Of a stretch of DNA of 64,000 nt, positions 9,548 to 17,879 are shown one piece after another (the stretch's first letter is position 1; every line of letters starts with the position of its first letter). Source of the stretch: Streptosporangium sp. NBC_01755 (GTDB taxonomy: Bacteria > Actinomycetota > Actinomycetes > Streptosporangiales > Streptosporangiaceae); the NCBI RefSeq assembly GCF_035917995.1, contig NZ_CP109131.1:2542001-2606000 (forward strand). Direction: 5' to 3'. The notes beneath the pieces are model-generated. The model was not told where the DNA came from, did no database searches, and was given only the letters and a program-made list of their open reading frames with translations. The position numbers were made by a program, and so were the translations under genes.

Positions 9548-10092
9548 TTGAACCTCGGTTGGGAGATTGGCACCGCCACACAGGCCCAGGTGCGGGTTCC
9601 GCCGCGGTGCCGCCTGCGGCCCCAGCGCAGGGCCAGCGCGTTCACCAGCAGGAGTCCCCTGCCGTTCTCGGCCTCCAGGTCGGGCGGCCTCGCCCGCAGC
9701 CGCCGCACGGCACCCCCGTTCTCAGCGTCCAGGTCTGGCAGGCTTGCCCGTAAACGCCAGGCGGGACCTCCGTCGTGCACCTCGATGAACAGCAGGCGGC
9801 CACGCAACCGGACCCACACCTGGACGTGATCTCCCGCGGTGTGGCACACCGAGTTGGTGACCAGTTCGGATACCAGCAACTCGACTGTGGCGGTCGTGCC
9901 CTCGCCAACGGCCCAGTCCGCCGCCGCCCGGCGGGCGAACTCTCGCGCCTGTCCCACCATCTCGGGAATCCTCGGCAGTCCGAGGTATCGGACGTCCGCC
10001 TCTTCCCATCGTTGCTGTGAATTAGAACCGGACACGGCTGATGCCCGCTTCACGGGCATGCGTACCTCTCGCGCGGAAGGCAGATCATCCAT
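9544..10092 (-). CDS. RsbW-like ATP-binding regulatory protein (HATPase_c_2)
   Basis: The 182-residue protein has the GHKL fold of anti-sigma and serine-kinase regulators: the N box LLVSELVTNSVCHT (residues about 85-98), the G1 box VHDGG and the G2 region ENGRGLLLVNALALRWG. The region between G1 and G2 holds a duplicated segment, two near-identical copies of a phrase reading RLRA-PDLEAENG. This class is abundant in sporulating actinomycetes and usually controls sigma factors or acts with XRE partners. It is the first gene of the leftward operon and faces the XRE-TPR regulator. ATG 10092 is the likely start; GTG 10104 is possible. Confidence 0.72.
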   Translation of the reverse strand: MDDLPSAREVRMPVKRASAVSGSNSQQRWEEADVRYLGLPRIPEMVGQAREFARRAAADWAVGEGTTATVELLVSELVTNSVCHTAGDHVQVWVRLRGRLLFIEVHDGGPAWRLRASLPDLDAENGGAVRRLRARPPDLEAENGRGLLLVNALALRWGRRRHRGGTRTWACVAVPISQPRFK

Positions 10093-10409
10093 GACGATGC
10101 TCACCTCGTCACCGCGTGCGACAACGCTACGGACAGGAGCATGGAAGTTCCTTTGAAAGCAGGGGATGGGAGATCCACAGATCTTGCGCGGCGGCTGCGG
10201 ATGACACCCTTCAAGGACACCGCGGCGATCTCCGGGTGCCCAGGTCTTCGAACGGCCCCCCGTCGGCCATCGCGAGAGCCTCATAGCGGCCCCGCTACGG
10301 CCTTTTGGCGGACGTTTCGTCTCGCCTGACCTTCCGAGATTGTTAGATCTCCCACGCTGAGGCGACCACCCGTTACCGTGGATCGACAGGTGTCAGAACG
10401 GGGGCGCAC

Positions 10410-11780
10410 ATGGCCGGATGCGAGAGCGGTAACCGTCACCTGAAGCAGGCAAGGCAGAACGCCCACTTCACACAGGAACGGAACGCGCAGGAACTCACTG
10501 ACCTCGCCGACCAGATGTACATCGCGGGAGAGATCTCCCGCCGCACCTCGGTCAGTCCCCGGCAGTACCGGCGCTGGGAGAGTTCGGCGCCACCCTGGCC
10601 CCACCCAGACCACCGCAAGTTGCTGGAGCGGTTCTACGGCAAGCCGATTGTCGAACTGGGCTTCACCCCGCCTGAGACGGCTGGCCTCATGCTCCCCGAA
10701 GCACACGCCGACCTCCCCAGCGGAAATATGGACAACGGGAATGAGATCTTCGTAGCTGTGAACCGTCGAGAAGCCCTCACCACCGGGGCCGCCGCCCTCA
10801 CCTTGGCCGCCGCCGGACACAATCTGCCCTGGCTTCCTCCCGCTGCCTCCGCCCAGTCCGGTCGGCACAAGTTGCGTGTAGGCACAGAGGAAGTCGATCT
10901 CCTGCGCTCTGCTGTCCTCGACCTGGATGTCATCGACCAGCGCTTTGGCGGAGGTCGGCTGTGGCGATCGGCCCGCGCCCATCTGATCCTGGTCCACCGC
11001 CTGATCGAGGAGGGCACCTACGGCGAGCCCACCGGCCAAGAGTTGCACGGTATCGCTGGTCAACTGACCACGTCGCTCGGCTGGTTCTGCTACGATGCGG
11101 GCCAGCAGACCGAGGCTCGCGTCTACTTCTCCGAAGCGCTGAACACGGCCATGATCAGCGGAGATGAACCTCTGGCCATTCGCACCCTGTCCAACATGGC
11201 TCGCCAGTCCGTCGACCTCGGCAAGGGCCGTGAGGCTGTCCGCTTCGCCCACATCGCTCAAGCGCACGCCGCCGAGTGGTCCGCTCCTCCCCGGGTTGGC
11301 GCTCTGCTAGCCATCCGCGAGGCCCACGGCCACGCCAGACTCGGGGACGAGACTTCCTGCGGGGAAGCAATCAAACGCGCCTGGGATGACTTCGAGCGCG
11401 GCCCCAGCGCACGCGACCCCGACTGGACATCGTTCCTCAACGAGGCGGAGTTGAGCTGCCTGGAAGGCATGTGCCGCCTTGACCTCGGCCAGCACGGTTA
11501 TTCCGCGAAGTTACTGGACCATGCCGCCAGACTTCAGGGCATCGAGTACTCCCGCAACCGTGGCATGTCCCTGGCCCAACTCGCCCATGCCACCTTGAGA
11601 GGTCACGACCTTGATCACACAGTGAAGGCGTTGGAGGAATCGCTACAGCTGGTCGACAGCGGAATGAGCTCCCCCCGGACCATGAAGCAGTTGGCGCTCG
11701 TCCGTGACGGCCTCACCCCGCATCTGTCCAGTGCGCCGGTACGGGACGTGGCCGAACGACTCGACCAGTACGCCGTCTGA
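10410..11780 (+). CDS. XRE/TPR-type transcriptional regulator
   Basis: The 456-residue protein begins with a short helix-turn-helix-like region (residues about 10-60, ISRRTSVSPRQYRRWE). About 300 residues of helical TPR-like repeats follow, with phrases such as YFSEALNTAMISGDEPLAIRTLSNMARQSVDLGKGREAV. This architecture is common for actinomycete regulators that read a small ligand or peptide. A GGGGG site precedes ATG 10410. It is divergent from the ATPase-led operon and is the obvious candidate regulator for it. Residues about 120-145 (EALTTGAAALTLAAAG) resemble a hydrophobic spacer often seen in this group, not a true signal peptide. Confidence 0.7.
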   Translation: MAGCESGNRHLKQARQNAHFTQERNAQELTDLADQMYIAGEISRRTSVSPRQYRRWESSAPPWPHPDHRKLLERFYGKPIVELGFTPPETAGLMLPEAHADLPSGNMDNGNEIFVAVNRREALTTGAAALTLAAAGHNLPWLPPAASAQSGRHKLRVGTEEVDLLRSAVLDLDVIDQRFGGGRLWRSARAHLILVHRLIEEGTYGEPTGQELHGIAGQLTTSLGWFCYDAGQQTEARVYFSEALNTAMISGDEPLAIRTLSNMARQSVDLGKGREAVRFAHIAQAHAAEWSAPPRVGALLAIREAHGHARLGDETSCGEAIKRAWDDFERGPSARDPDWTSFLNEAELSCLEGMCRLDLGQHGYSAKLLDHAARLQGIEYSRNRGMSLAQLAHATLRGHDLDHTVKALEESLQLVDSGMSSPRTMKQLALVRDGLTPHLSSAPVRDVAERLDQYAV

Positions 11781-11801
11781 CACGCATCGCGGAGAGAAGA
11801 C

Positions 11802-12371
11802 GTGAACACCGTGGTAGACCTTCGCCTGCGACACCACGATCGGCACGCCACGAAGGAAATCATCGACGATCTGATCGACGCTTACGCCGAGATCTACAAC
11901 GTCCCTCCCTACGCTGGCGATCCCTTTTTCTCCCCCAACACGTACGCCGATCGCCTGCGTGCCGCCCTGGAGATGGACGGCTTCGAGACCGTTACCGCCA
12001 GCATCGGCGACCAGCTCGTCGGCTATGTCCACGGCGCCGTACTACCCGCCGACAGGTCCTGGTGGGTCTCTCTTGGAGGGAGCAGGCCCGAGGCGGTACG
12101 GGTCGCCGCCGAAGCGAGGAAAGTCTTCTGGCTGCGCGAGTTGATGGTTCGGCCCGCTTACACCAACCGGGGCATCGGCCGCCTCTTGCACAACGCTGTG
12201 ATAGCGGGTCGCGCCGAACCGTGGACGGCTTTGACCTGCGTCATCGGTAACGAGCCCGCTCACAGCGCCTACCTGCGCTGGGGCTACCAGCTGATCGGCC
12301 AGATCAGGCACGCCCCGGAATCCCCGGTGTATAGCGCGATGATCCTGCCGCCCCCACCCGACACCCCCTGA
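11802..12371 (+). CDS. GNAT-family N-acetyltransferase
   Basis: The 189-residue protein shows the GNAT core. VGYVHGA forms the central strand, and FWLRELMVRPAYTNRGIGRLLHNAV holds the acetyl-CoA pyrophosphate loop in RxxxGIGR form. The later strand ends in AYLRWGYQLIG. It starts 21 bases after the XRE-TPR stop, so the two genes are probably cotranscribed. Substrate unknown; the position suggests modification or detoxification of a metabolite tied to the upstream regulator. Confidence 0.75.
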   Translation: MNTVVDLRLRHHDRHATKEIIDDLIDAYAEIYNVPPYAGDPFFSPNTYADRLRAALEMDGFETVTASIGDQLVGYVHGAVLPADRSWWVSLGGSRPEAVRVAAEARKVFWLRELMVRPAYTNRGIGRLLHNAVIAGRAEPWTALTCVIGNEPAHSAYLRWGYQLIGQIRHAPESPVYSAMILPPPPDTP

Positions 12372-12419
12372 GTTTCGGCACGGATCAGGCGCATACGTTC
12401 GCGAATCGTATCCCAACGG

Positions 12420-13184
12420 TCACTTCTGGGCGACCACGAAGATCCTACGGAAGGGGAAGATCGTGCCGTACGGCCCCCGAGGGTAGGCCTCGCGGAGCAG
12501 GGCGGCACAGTCGGCGAGAAAGGCGGCGGCCTCGGCGGGGTCCAGGCGGTCGAGCATGGGGCGCAGGGCGGTGCCGGTGATCCAGGAGAGCACGGCGTCG
12601 TCGCCGGGGAGCACGTGCAGGTAGGTGGTCTCCCAGGCGTCCACCCGGCAGCCCAGTCGAGCGAGCAGGCCAAGGTAGCCGGCCGGGTCGTCGACGGGAG
12701 AGTACGAGGCCAGGTCACCCAGCCGGTCGCGCCACTTCGTCCGGCACAGCTCGCGGACCAGGGCGTGGCTGGGGGCGTCGAAGTTACCCGGCACCTGGAA
12801 GGCGAGCCGGCCGCCGGGGGCGAGCGCCTCCACCCAGCGCGGTAGCAGCTCGCGATGCTCGGGCACCCACTGCAGTACCGCGTTGGACACGATCACGTCC
12901 ACCGGTGACGCGGGGCTCCAGCGCCTGACGTCCTCGACGGAGAAGGAGAGCGAGCCACCGGCGGGGGCCTTCTCGATCATGGCGGGCGAGGAGTCGAAGC
13001 CATGGATGCGGGCGTCCGGCCAGCGCCTGGCGAGTTCCGCGGTGAGCTCGCCGGTGCCGCAGCCCGCGTCGACCACGTAGCCGGGGTCCGCTGCGGGTAT
13101 CCTGGAAACAAGATCGAAAAAGGGTCGTGCGCGCTCGTCGGCGTAGCGACCGTAAACCGCGGGATCCCACATATCTCTTGACAT
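12420..13184 (-). CDS. tam: Trans-aconitate 2-methyltransferase
   Basis: A class I SAM methyltransferase: VVDAGCGTGELTAELARRWP is motif I, and the N-terminal WDPAVYGRYADERARPF pattern is characteristic of Tam. Tam methylates trans-aconitate, the inhibitory isomer that forms spontaneously from cis-aconitate, and so protects aconitase. It is divergent from a MarR-type gene, the known tam/tamR arrangement. The start is uncertain. ATG 13184 would be almost leaderless from the promoter described below; ATG 13172 (MWDP...) would leave a short leader with AAGAGA close to the start. Confidence 0.85.
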   Translation of the reverse strand: MSRDMWDPAVYGRYADERARPFFDLVSRIPAADPGYVVDAGCGTGELTAELARRWPDARIHGFDSSPAMIEKAPAGGSLSFSVEDVRRWSPASPVDVIVSNAVLQWVPEHRELLPRWVEALAPGGRLAFQVPGNFDAPSHALVRELCRTKWRDRLGDLASYSPVDDPAGYLGLLARLGCRVDAWETTYLHVLPGDDAVLSWITGTALRPMLDRLDPAEAAAFLADCAALLREAYPRGPYGTIFPFRRIFVVAQK

Positions 13185-13224
13185 CAAGATAATTGATATC
13201 CGGCGAGATATCTCGATGTCAAGA
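13176..13224. promoter_or_regulatory. TamR operator pair and tam promoter
   Basis: Two near-palindromes lie head to head between tam and tamR: TCTTGACATCAAGA (13176-13189) and TCTCGATGTCAAGA (13211-13224). Together they form a larger inverted repeat. The second box contains TTGACA on the minus strand (13217-13222), and TATCAA follows 18 bases later (13193-13198), so a regulator bound there would cover the tam -35 element. This agrees with known autoregulation by TamR. Confidence 0.72.
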
Positions 13225-13240
13225 CAGATAGACTCCCGGC

Positions 13241-13792
13241 ATGACCCTGCACCACGCGGACCACGGCTCCAGGCGTTCGGCCGGCGCGAAGGACGAGGTC
13301 GACCTGCTGGTCACCGCCTGGAATCAGGAACGCCCGGACCTCGACGTGCAGCCGCTCCAGGTGCTCAGCCGGGTCTCCCGGCTGGCCCGCCATCTCGACC
13401 GCGCCCGCCGGGCCGCCTTCGCCGAACACGACCTGGAGATCTGGGAGTTCGACGTGCTCACCGCCCTGCGCCGGGCCGGGGAGCCGTACGAGATGAGCCC
13501 GGGAGCACTGCTCCGCGCGACGCTGGTGACGTCGGGGACGATGACCAACCGGATCGACCGGCTGACCGCGGCCGGACTGGTCAGGCGGCGCCCCGACCCC
13601 GAGGACCGGCGCGGCGTCCTGGTCTCCCTGACCGGCACCGGGCGGACGCGGGTGGACAGTGCCTTCGACGACCTGCTGCGCCGCGAGCGCGAGCTCCTCG
13701 CGAGCCTGCAGGAACGCGAACAGCAGGCCCTTGCGGACCTGCTGCGCACGCTACTCGTCCCTTTTGACGCAACCGACACCGGAGCGCCCTGA
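13241..13792 (+). CDS. tamR: MarR-family regulator TamR
   Basis: The 183-residue winged-helix protein contains the MarR core: LEIWEFDVLTALRRAG, LVTSGTMTNRIDRLTAAGLV as recognition helix region, and RRRPDPEDRRGVLVSLT as the wing. Divergence from tam and the paired operators between them identify it as TamR, which in Streptomyces releases DNA on binding citrate, isocitrate or trans-aconitate. It has a longer N-terminal extension than typical MarR proteins, as TamR does. It may also control aconitase genes elsewhere; that cannot be seen here. Confidence 0.82.
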   Translation: MTLHHADHGSRRSAGAKDEVDLLVTAWNQERPDLDVQPLQVLSRVSRLARHLDRARRAAFAEHDLEIWEFDVLTALRRAGEPYEMSPGALLRATLVTSGTMTNRIDRLTAAGLVRRRPDPEDRRGVLVSLTGTGRTRVDSAFDDLLRRERELLASLQEREQQALADLLRTLLVPFDATDTGAP

Positions 13793-13898
13793 CCTCCATG
13801 CCCGAGGACGGAGGGGCAGACCCGGCCCACCCCGAAAGCACGTTCTCAGCCCCCTCCGCGAACGGCTCCGGCGGCGACCGGCAGGGACTCTCCGAGAC

Positions 13899-15710
13899 TC
13901 ACTCACCCAGGCGGTCGGCCAGCTCCAGCCACTCACCCTCGATCGAGTCCTTCTCCGCGAGGATCTCCTTCAGCTGCGCGTCGAGCGAGGCCAACCGCTC
14001 GTAGTCGGCGGCGGCGTCGGCCATGGACGTGTGCAGCTTCACCTCGCGGCCGCTCAGCTTGTCGAGCTGGCGTTCCAGGCGGGAGAGCTCCTTACGGAGA
14101 TCGCGCTCCTCGCGCGCCGACAGACCGGGGGCCGTCTCCTTCGCGACCGCGGCCGAGGTCGCGGAGGCCGTACCGGAGACCGCGCCGGACGCCGCCCGCG
14201 CGGACAGGGCCGCGCCCGCGGCACGCCGGGACAGGTATTCGTCCACTCCGCCGGGGAGCATCGACAGCCTGTGGTCACCGAGCAGGGCGACGGTCTTGTC
14301 GGTGACCCGCTCCAGGAAGTAGCGGTCGTGGCTGACCAGGATCAGCGTGCCCGGCCAGCCGTCGAGCAGGTCCTCCAGCTCGTTGAGCGTCTCGATGTCG
14401 AGGTCGTTGGTCGGCTCGTCGAGCAGCAGCACGTTGGGGTCGTCCATGAGGAGGCGGAGCAGTTGCAGGCGGCGCCGCTCGCCACCGGACAGGTCGCCGA
14501 CGACCTTCCACTGCGCGTCGCCCTTGAAGCCGAGGCGCTCCAGCAGCTGGGAGGCGGTCCACTCCTTCTTGCCGACCTGAATGAACTTGCGGACCTCCTC
14601 GACGGTCTCCAGCACCCGGCGCGCCGGGTCGAGCTCGGCCAGCTCCTGCGACAGGTGCGCCAGGCGGACCGTCTTGCCGCGCACGAGCTTGCCCGAGTCG
14701 GGGTGCACGGTACCGGCGAGCAGGCGGAGCAGCGAGGACTTGCCCGAGCCGTTCACGCCGATCAGGCCGATCCGGTCACCCGGGCCGAACTGCCAGGTCG
14801 AGTGGTCGAGGACCAGCGGTCCCTGGCCGGGTCCTCCGGCGTGCAGCGTGACGTCCTCAAGGTCGTAGACCGTGCGTCCCAGCCGGGCGGCGGCGAACTT
14901 GACCAGCTCGACGCTCTCCCTGGCGGGAGGCTCGTCGGCGATCAACGCCTGGGCGGCGTCGATGCGGAACTTGGGCTTGGAGGTGCGCGCGGGCGGACCC
15001 CGGCGGAGCCAGGCGATCTCCTTGCGCATCAGGTTCTGGCGGCGGGCCTCTGAGGCGGCGGCCACCCGGGCGCGCTCGGCCTTGGCCAGCACGTACGCGG
15101 CGTACCCGCCCTCGTAGCGCTCGACCGCACCGTCCACGACCTCCCACGTCCTGGTGGAGACCGCGTCGAGGAACCAGCGATCGTGGGTGACGACCAGCAG
15201 CGCCGTCCTGCGACCGGCCAGGTGTCTGGCGAGCCAGTCGATGGCCTCGATGTCGAGGTGGTTGGTGGGCTCGTCCAGGATGATCAGGTCGTGCTCGTCG
15301 ATGAGCAGCTTGGCGAGGGCCGTGCGGCGCCGCTCACCTCCCGACAGGCTCCCGGCGAGCGCGGTCAGATCGATGTCGCCGAGCAGGCTGGCGAGGATCT
15401 CGCGGATGCCCGCGTCACCCGCCCACTCGTGCTCGGACCTGTCGCCGAGGACGATGTCGCGCACCGGCCGCGCCGGGTCGAGGTCGTCGCCCTGCGACAG
15501 CGCCCCCACCTGGAGCCCCCGGTTATGGGTGACCCGCCCGGCGTTGGGCTTGAGATCACCCGCTATCACCGAGATGAGGGTGGTCTTGCCACCGCCGTTG
15601 CGGCCGACCACGCCGATGCGGTCGCCCGCCTCGATGCCGAGTGAGACGTCGTTGAGCAGGGGCTTGGGACCGTAGGAGTGGGAGACCGACTCAAGATTGA
15701 CCAGATTCAT
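13899..15710 (-). CDS. ABC-F family ATPase
   Basis: A 603-residue soluble protein with two ABC ATPase domains and no membrane segments. Domain 1 has Walker A GRNGGGKTT, signature LSGGERRR and Walker B LIILDEPTNHLDI. Domain 2 has GVNGSGKSS, LSGGERRR and LLLDEPTNDLDI. A basic linker lies between them and a coiled-coil-like tail (about residues 530-600) ends the protein, as in Uup-type ABC-F proteins. ABC-F proteins act at the ribosome in translation quality control or antibiotic protection. Its place beside ispE and rsmA is the usual actinobacterial one, so a housekeeping role is more likely than resistance. Confidence 0.88.
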   Translation of the reverse strand: MNLVNLESVSHSYGPKPLLNDVSLGIEAGDRIGVVGRNGGGKTTLISVIAGDLKPNAGRVTHNRGLQVGALSQGDDLDPARPVRDIVLGDRSEHEWAGDAGIREILASLLGDIDLTALAGSLSGGERRRTALAKLLIDEHDLIILDEPTNHLDIEAIDWLARHLAGRRTALLVVTHDRWFLDAVSTRTWEVVDGAVERYEGGYAAYVLAKAERARVAAASEARRQNLMRKEIAWLRRGPPARTSKPKFRIDAAQALIADEPPARESVELVKFAAARLGRTVYDLEDVTLHAGGPGQGPLVLDHSTWQFGPGDRIGLIGVNGSGKSSLLRLLAGTVHPDSGKLVRGKTVRLAHLSQELAELDPARRVLETVEEVRKFIQVGKKEWTASQLLERLGFKGDAQWKVVGDLSGGERRRLQLLRLLMDDPNVLLLDEPTNDLDIETLNELEDLLDGWPGTLILVSHDRYFLERVTDKTVALLGDHRLSMLPGGVDEYLSRRAAGAALSARAASGAVSGTASATSAAVAKETAPGLSAREERDLRKELSRLERQLDKLSGREVKLHTSMADAAADYERLASLDAQLKEILAEKDSIEGEWLELADRLGE

Positions 15711-15863
15711 CGCCAGACAAGCGTATCCGCTCCCGGCCCACGCGGCCCCCGCCGCGAGAACCGTCCCGGCCCTGACGGCGCCTTCGGGAACGGCAGCCCC
15801 GCGTGCCTCGACCGGCGAGAACGGCCGGTCGTGTACCCGTGGGGATGGTGCTACGGGGACAGG

Positions 15864-16766
15864 CTAAACGACCACCGGGCCGGGCACGGGACCGTGGGCG
15901 GTGATGACGTCGCGCGCCACGCCGACGTCCTTCAGGCAGGCTGCCAGCTCGCCCGCGTGGGCCGCCGACCGGGCGAGGAAGGCGCAGGTGGGCCCGGAGC
16001 CGGAGATCAGCGAGCCGAGGGCGCCCTGCTCCCGCCCCGCGTCCAGGGTGCGGGCCAGTGAGCCGCGCAGCGTCACGGCGGCGGGCTGCAGGTCGTTGCT
16101 CAGCTGGGCACCGAGGGTCTCCGCGTCTCCCTCGCGGAGCGCGGCCAGCAGTGCCTCGGTGACCTGGGGCCAGGCCACCTGCTCGCCGCTCACCTGGCGG
16201 AGGCGGTCGCACTCGGCGTAGACCGCGGCCGTGGACAGGCCGCCGTCGGCCAGTGCGAACACCCAGTGGAAGGTACCCGCGACATCCAGCGGGGTCAGCC
16301 GCTCTCCCCTGCCGGTGCCGACCGCCGTACCGCCGAGCAGGGCGAAGGGGACGTCGCTGCCGATGTCGGCGGCGATCTCCATCAGGTCCTCAAGCGGCAG
16401 GCCGAGCCCCCACAGCTCGTTGCAGGCGACCAGGGCCGCGGCGGCGTCGGCGCTGCCGCCCGCCATGCCGCCCGCCACCGGGATCGACTTGCGGATGAGC
16501 AGGTTCACCCCGTACGGGCGGCCCGCGTGCCCGGCCAGCGCGAGGGCCGCCCGGATCGCGAGGTTGTCGCCGTCCTCGGGCACCTGGTCCGCGGACTCGC
16601 CCTCCACCCGGACGCTCACCCCGGTCTCCGCGGTGGCCGTGACCTCGTCGAAGATCGAGACTGCGTGGAAGACGTTGACGAGGTCGTGGTAGCCGTCATC
16701 CCGCAGCGGTCCGACGGCAAGTTGCAGGTTGACCTTCGCGGGTACGCGGACGGTCACGGAGTTCAT
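15864..16766 (-). CDS. ispE: 4-diphosphocytidyl-2-C-methyl-D-erythritol kinase
   Basis: A GHMP kinase of 300 residues. VRVPAKVNLQLAVGPLRDDGYHDL is the N-terminal substrate region, and PVAGGMAGGSADAAA is the ATP-binding glycine-rich loop. It phosphorylates CDP-methylerythritol, the fourth step of the MEP isoprenoid pathway. GGGGGACGC precedes ATG 16766. It lies 90 bases downstream of rsmA and is probably cotranscribed with it, a conserved actinobacterial linkage. Confidence 0.93.
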   Translation of the reverse strand: MNSVTVRVPAKVNLQLAVGPLRDDGYHDLVNVFHAVSIFDEVTATAETGVSVRVEGESADQVPEDGDNLAIRAALALAGHAGRPYGVNLLIRKSIPVAGGMAGGSADAAAALVACNELWGLGLPLEDLMEIAADIGSDVPFALLGGTAVGTGRGERLTPLDVAGTFHWVFALADGGLSTAAVYAECDRLRQVSGEQVAWPQVTEALLAALREGDAETLGAQLSNDLQPAAVTLRGSLARTLDAGREQGALGSLISGSGPTCAFLARSAAHAGELAACLKDVGVARDVITAHGPVPGPVVV

Positions 16767-16856
16767 GCGTCCCCCATGGGGGCTCGCTCACTGGTCACGA
16801 CGTCAGATCGTAACGGGATCCCTCCCCTCCGCACGCAAACGAACCGGCAAATCAGA

Positions 16857-17717
16857 CTATGTACTGTTTTCAGGCGCACGGTGCTCGGCGATCCGCGCGA
16901 AATCCTCGACCGTAAGCTGCTCGCCGCGCCTGGCGGGGTCGATCCCGGCGGCCCGCAGCGCCCGCTCGGCGGCGGGGGCCGTACCGGCCCAGGAGGCGAG
17001 GGCCGCGCGCAGCGTCTTGCGGCGCTGGGCGAAGGCGGCGTCCACCACCGCGAAGACCTCCTCGCGGGTGGCCGCCGTGCTGGGCGGCTCCCGCCGGGCC
17101 ATCGCGACCAGGCCTGAGTCGACGTTGGGAACCGGCCAGAAGACGGTGCGGCCGATGGGACCGGCCCGGCGGACGTCGGCGTACCAGGCGGCCTTGACCG
17201 AGGGGATGCCGTAGACCTTGGAACCGGGAGCGGCGGCCAGCCGGTCGGCCACCTCGGCCTGGACCATGATCAGGACCTTGCGCAGCGACGGCTGCGTCTC
17301 CAGCAGGTGAAGCACCACCGGGACCGACACGTTGTAGGGAAGGTTGGCGACCAGCGCGCTCGGCCGCTCCGCGGGCAGATCCGCGGGCAGGACACGCATG
17401 GCGTCGGCGAGCACCACGGTGAGCCGGTCGGCGAGCTCCGGGGCGTGCCTGTCGACCGTCAGCGGCAGCTGGGCGGCGAGAACGGGGTCGATCTCCACGG
17501 CGATCACGCCGCGGACCTCGGGAAGCAGCGCGAGCGTGAGCGATCCCAGCCCCGGGCCGACCTCGATGACGACGTCGTCGGGCTCAAGCCCGGCCACCCT
17601 CACGATCTTGCGGACCGTGCCCGCGTCGATCACGAAGTTCTGGCCGAGCTTCTTCGTGGGACGAATATTGAGCTTGTTCGCCAAAATACGTATTTCCGCT
17701 GGACCAAGAAGGCTCAT
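16857..17717 (-). CDS. rsmA: 16S rRNA (adenine1518/1519-N6,N6)-dimethyltransferase
   Basis: A 286-residue KsgA/RsmA protein. It has [10 protein letters not shown] at the N-terminus, the SAM-binding motif [12 protein letters not shown], and the catalytic motif LVANLPYNV. It dimethylates the two adjacent adenines in helix 45 of 16S rRNA during small-subunit maturation. GAGG lies seven bases before ATG 17717. In many actinobacteria rpfB sits just upstream; here that place is taken by a divergent kinase gene. Confidence 0.94.
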   Translation of the reverse strand: MSLLGPAEIRILANKLNIRPTKKLGQNFVIDAGTVRKIVRVAGLEPDDVVIEVGPGLGSLTLALLPEVRGVIAVEIDPVLAAQLPLTVDRHAPELADRLTVVLADAMRVLPADLPAERPSALVANLPYNVSVPVVLHLLETQPSLRKVLIMVQAEVADRLAAAPGSKVYGIPSVKAAWYADVRRAGPIGRTVFWPVPNVDSGLVAMARREPPSTAATREEVFAVVDAAFAQRRKTLRAALASWAGTAPAAERALRAAGIDPARRGEQLTVEDFARIAEHRAPENST

Positions 17718-17879
17718 GATAGGTCCTCACACAGCGGCTTGAACCTTGCATCCGCCGGACCGCTGTGGTCTCCGACTCGTCTGCCTCGATCACCCAAGGT
17801 TGCTCTCCCATGTCATCCGACAAGTTTCCCGCACCGAAGCCCATGCAAGGACGCGTGATGGAGCACGAAAGGTTCCGTT

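Noticed and set aside
8459..9829. 456-codon plus-strand frame across the HprK-like genes
   Set aside because: Low-complexity antisense shadow; the minus strand has P-loop proteins.
13659..15053. 464-codon plus-strand frame opposite the ABC-F gene
   Set aside because: Antisense to a clear ABC-F protein; arises from the GC bias of the real gene's third positions.
13899..15710. Antibiotic-resistance ABC-F protein
   Set aside because: Its core-genome position beside ispE/rsmA and its two-domain Uup-like length favour a housekeeping member.
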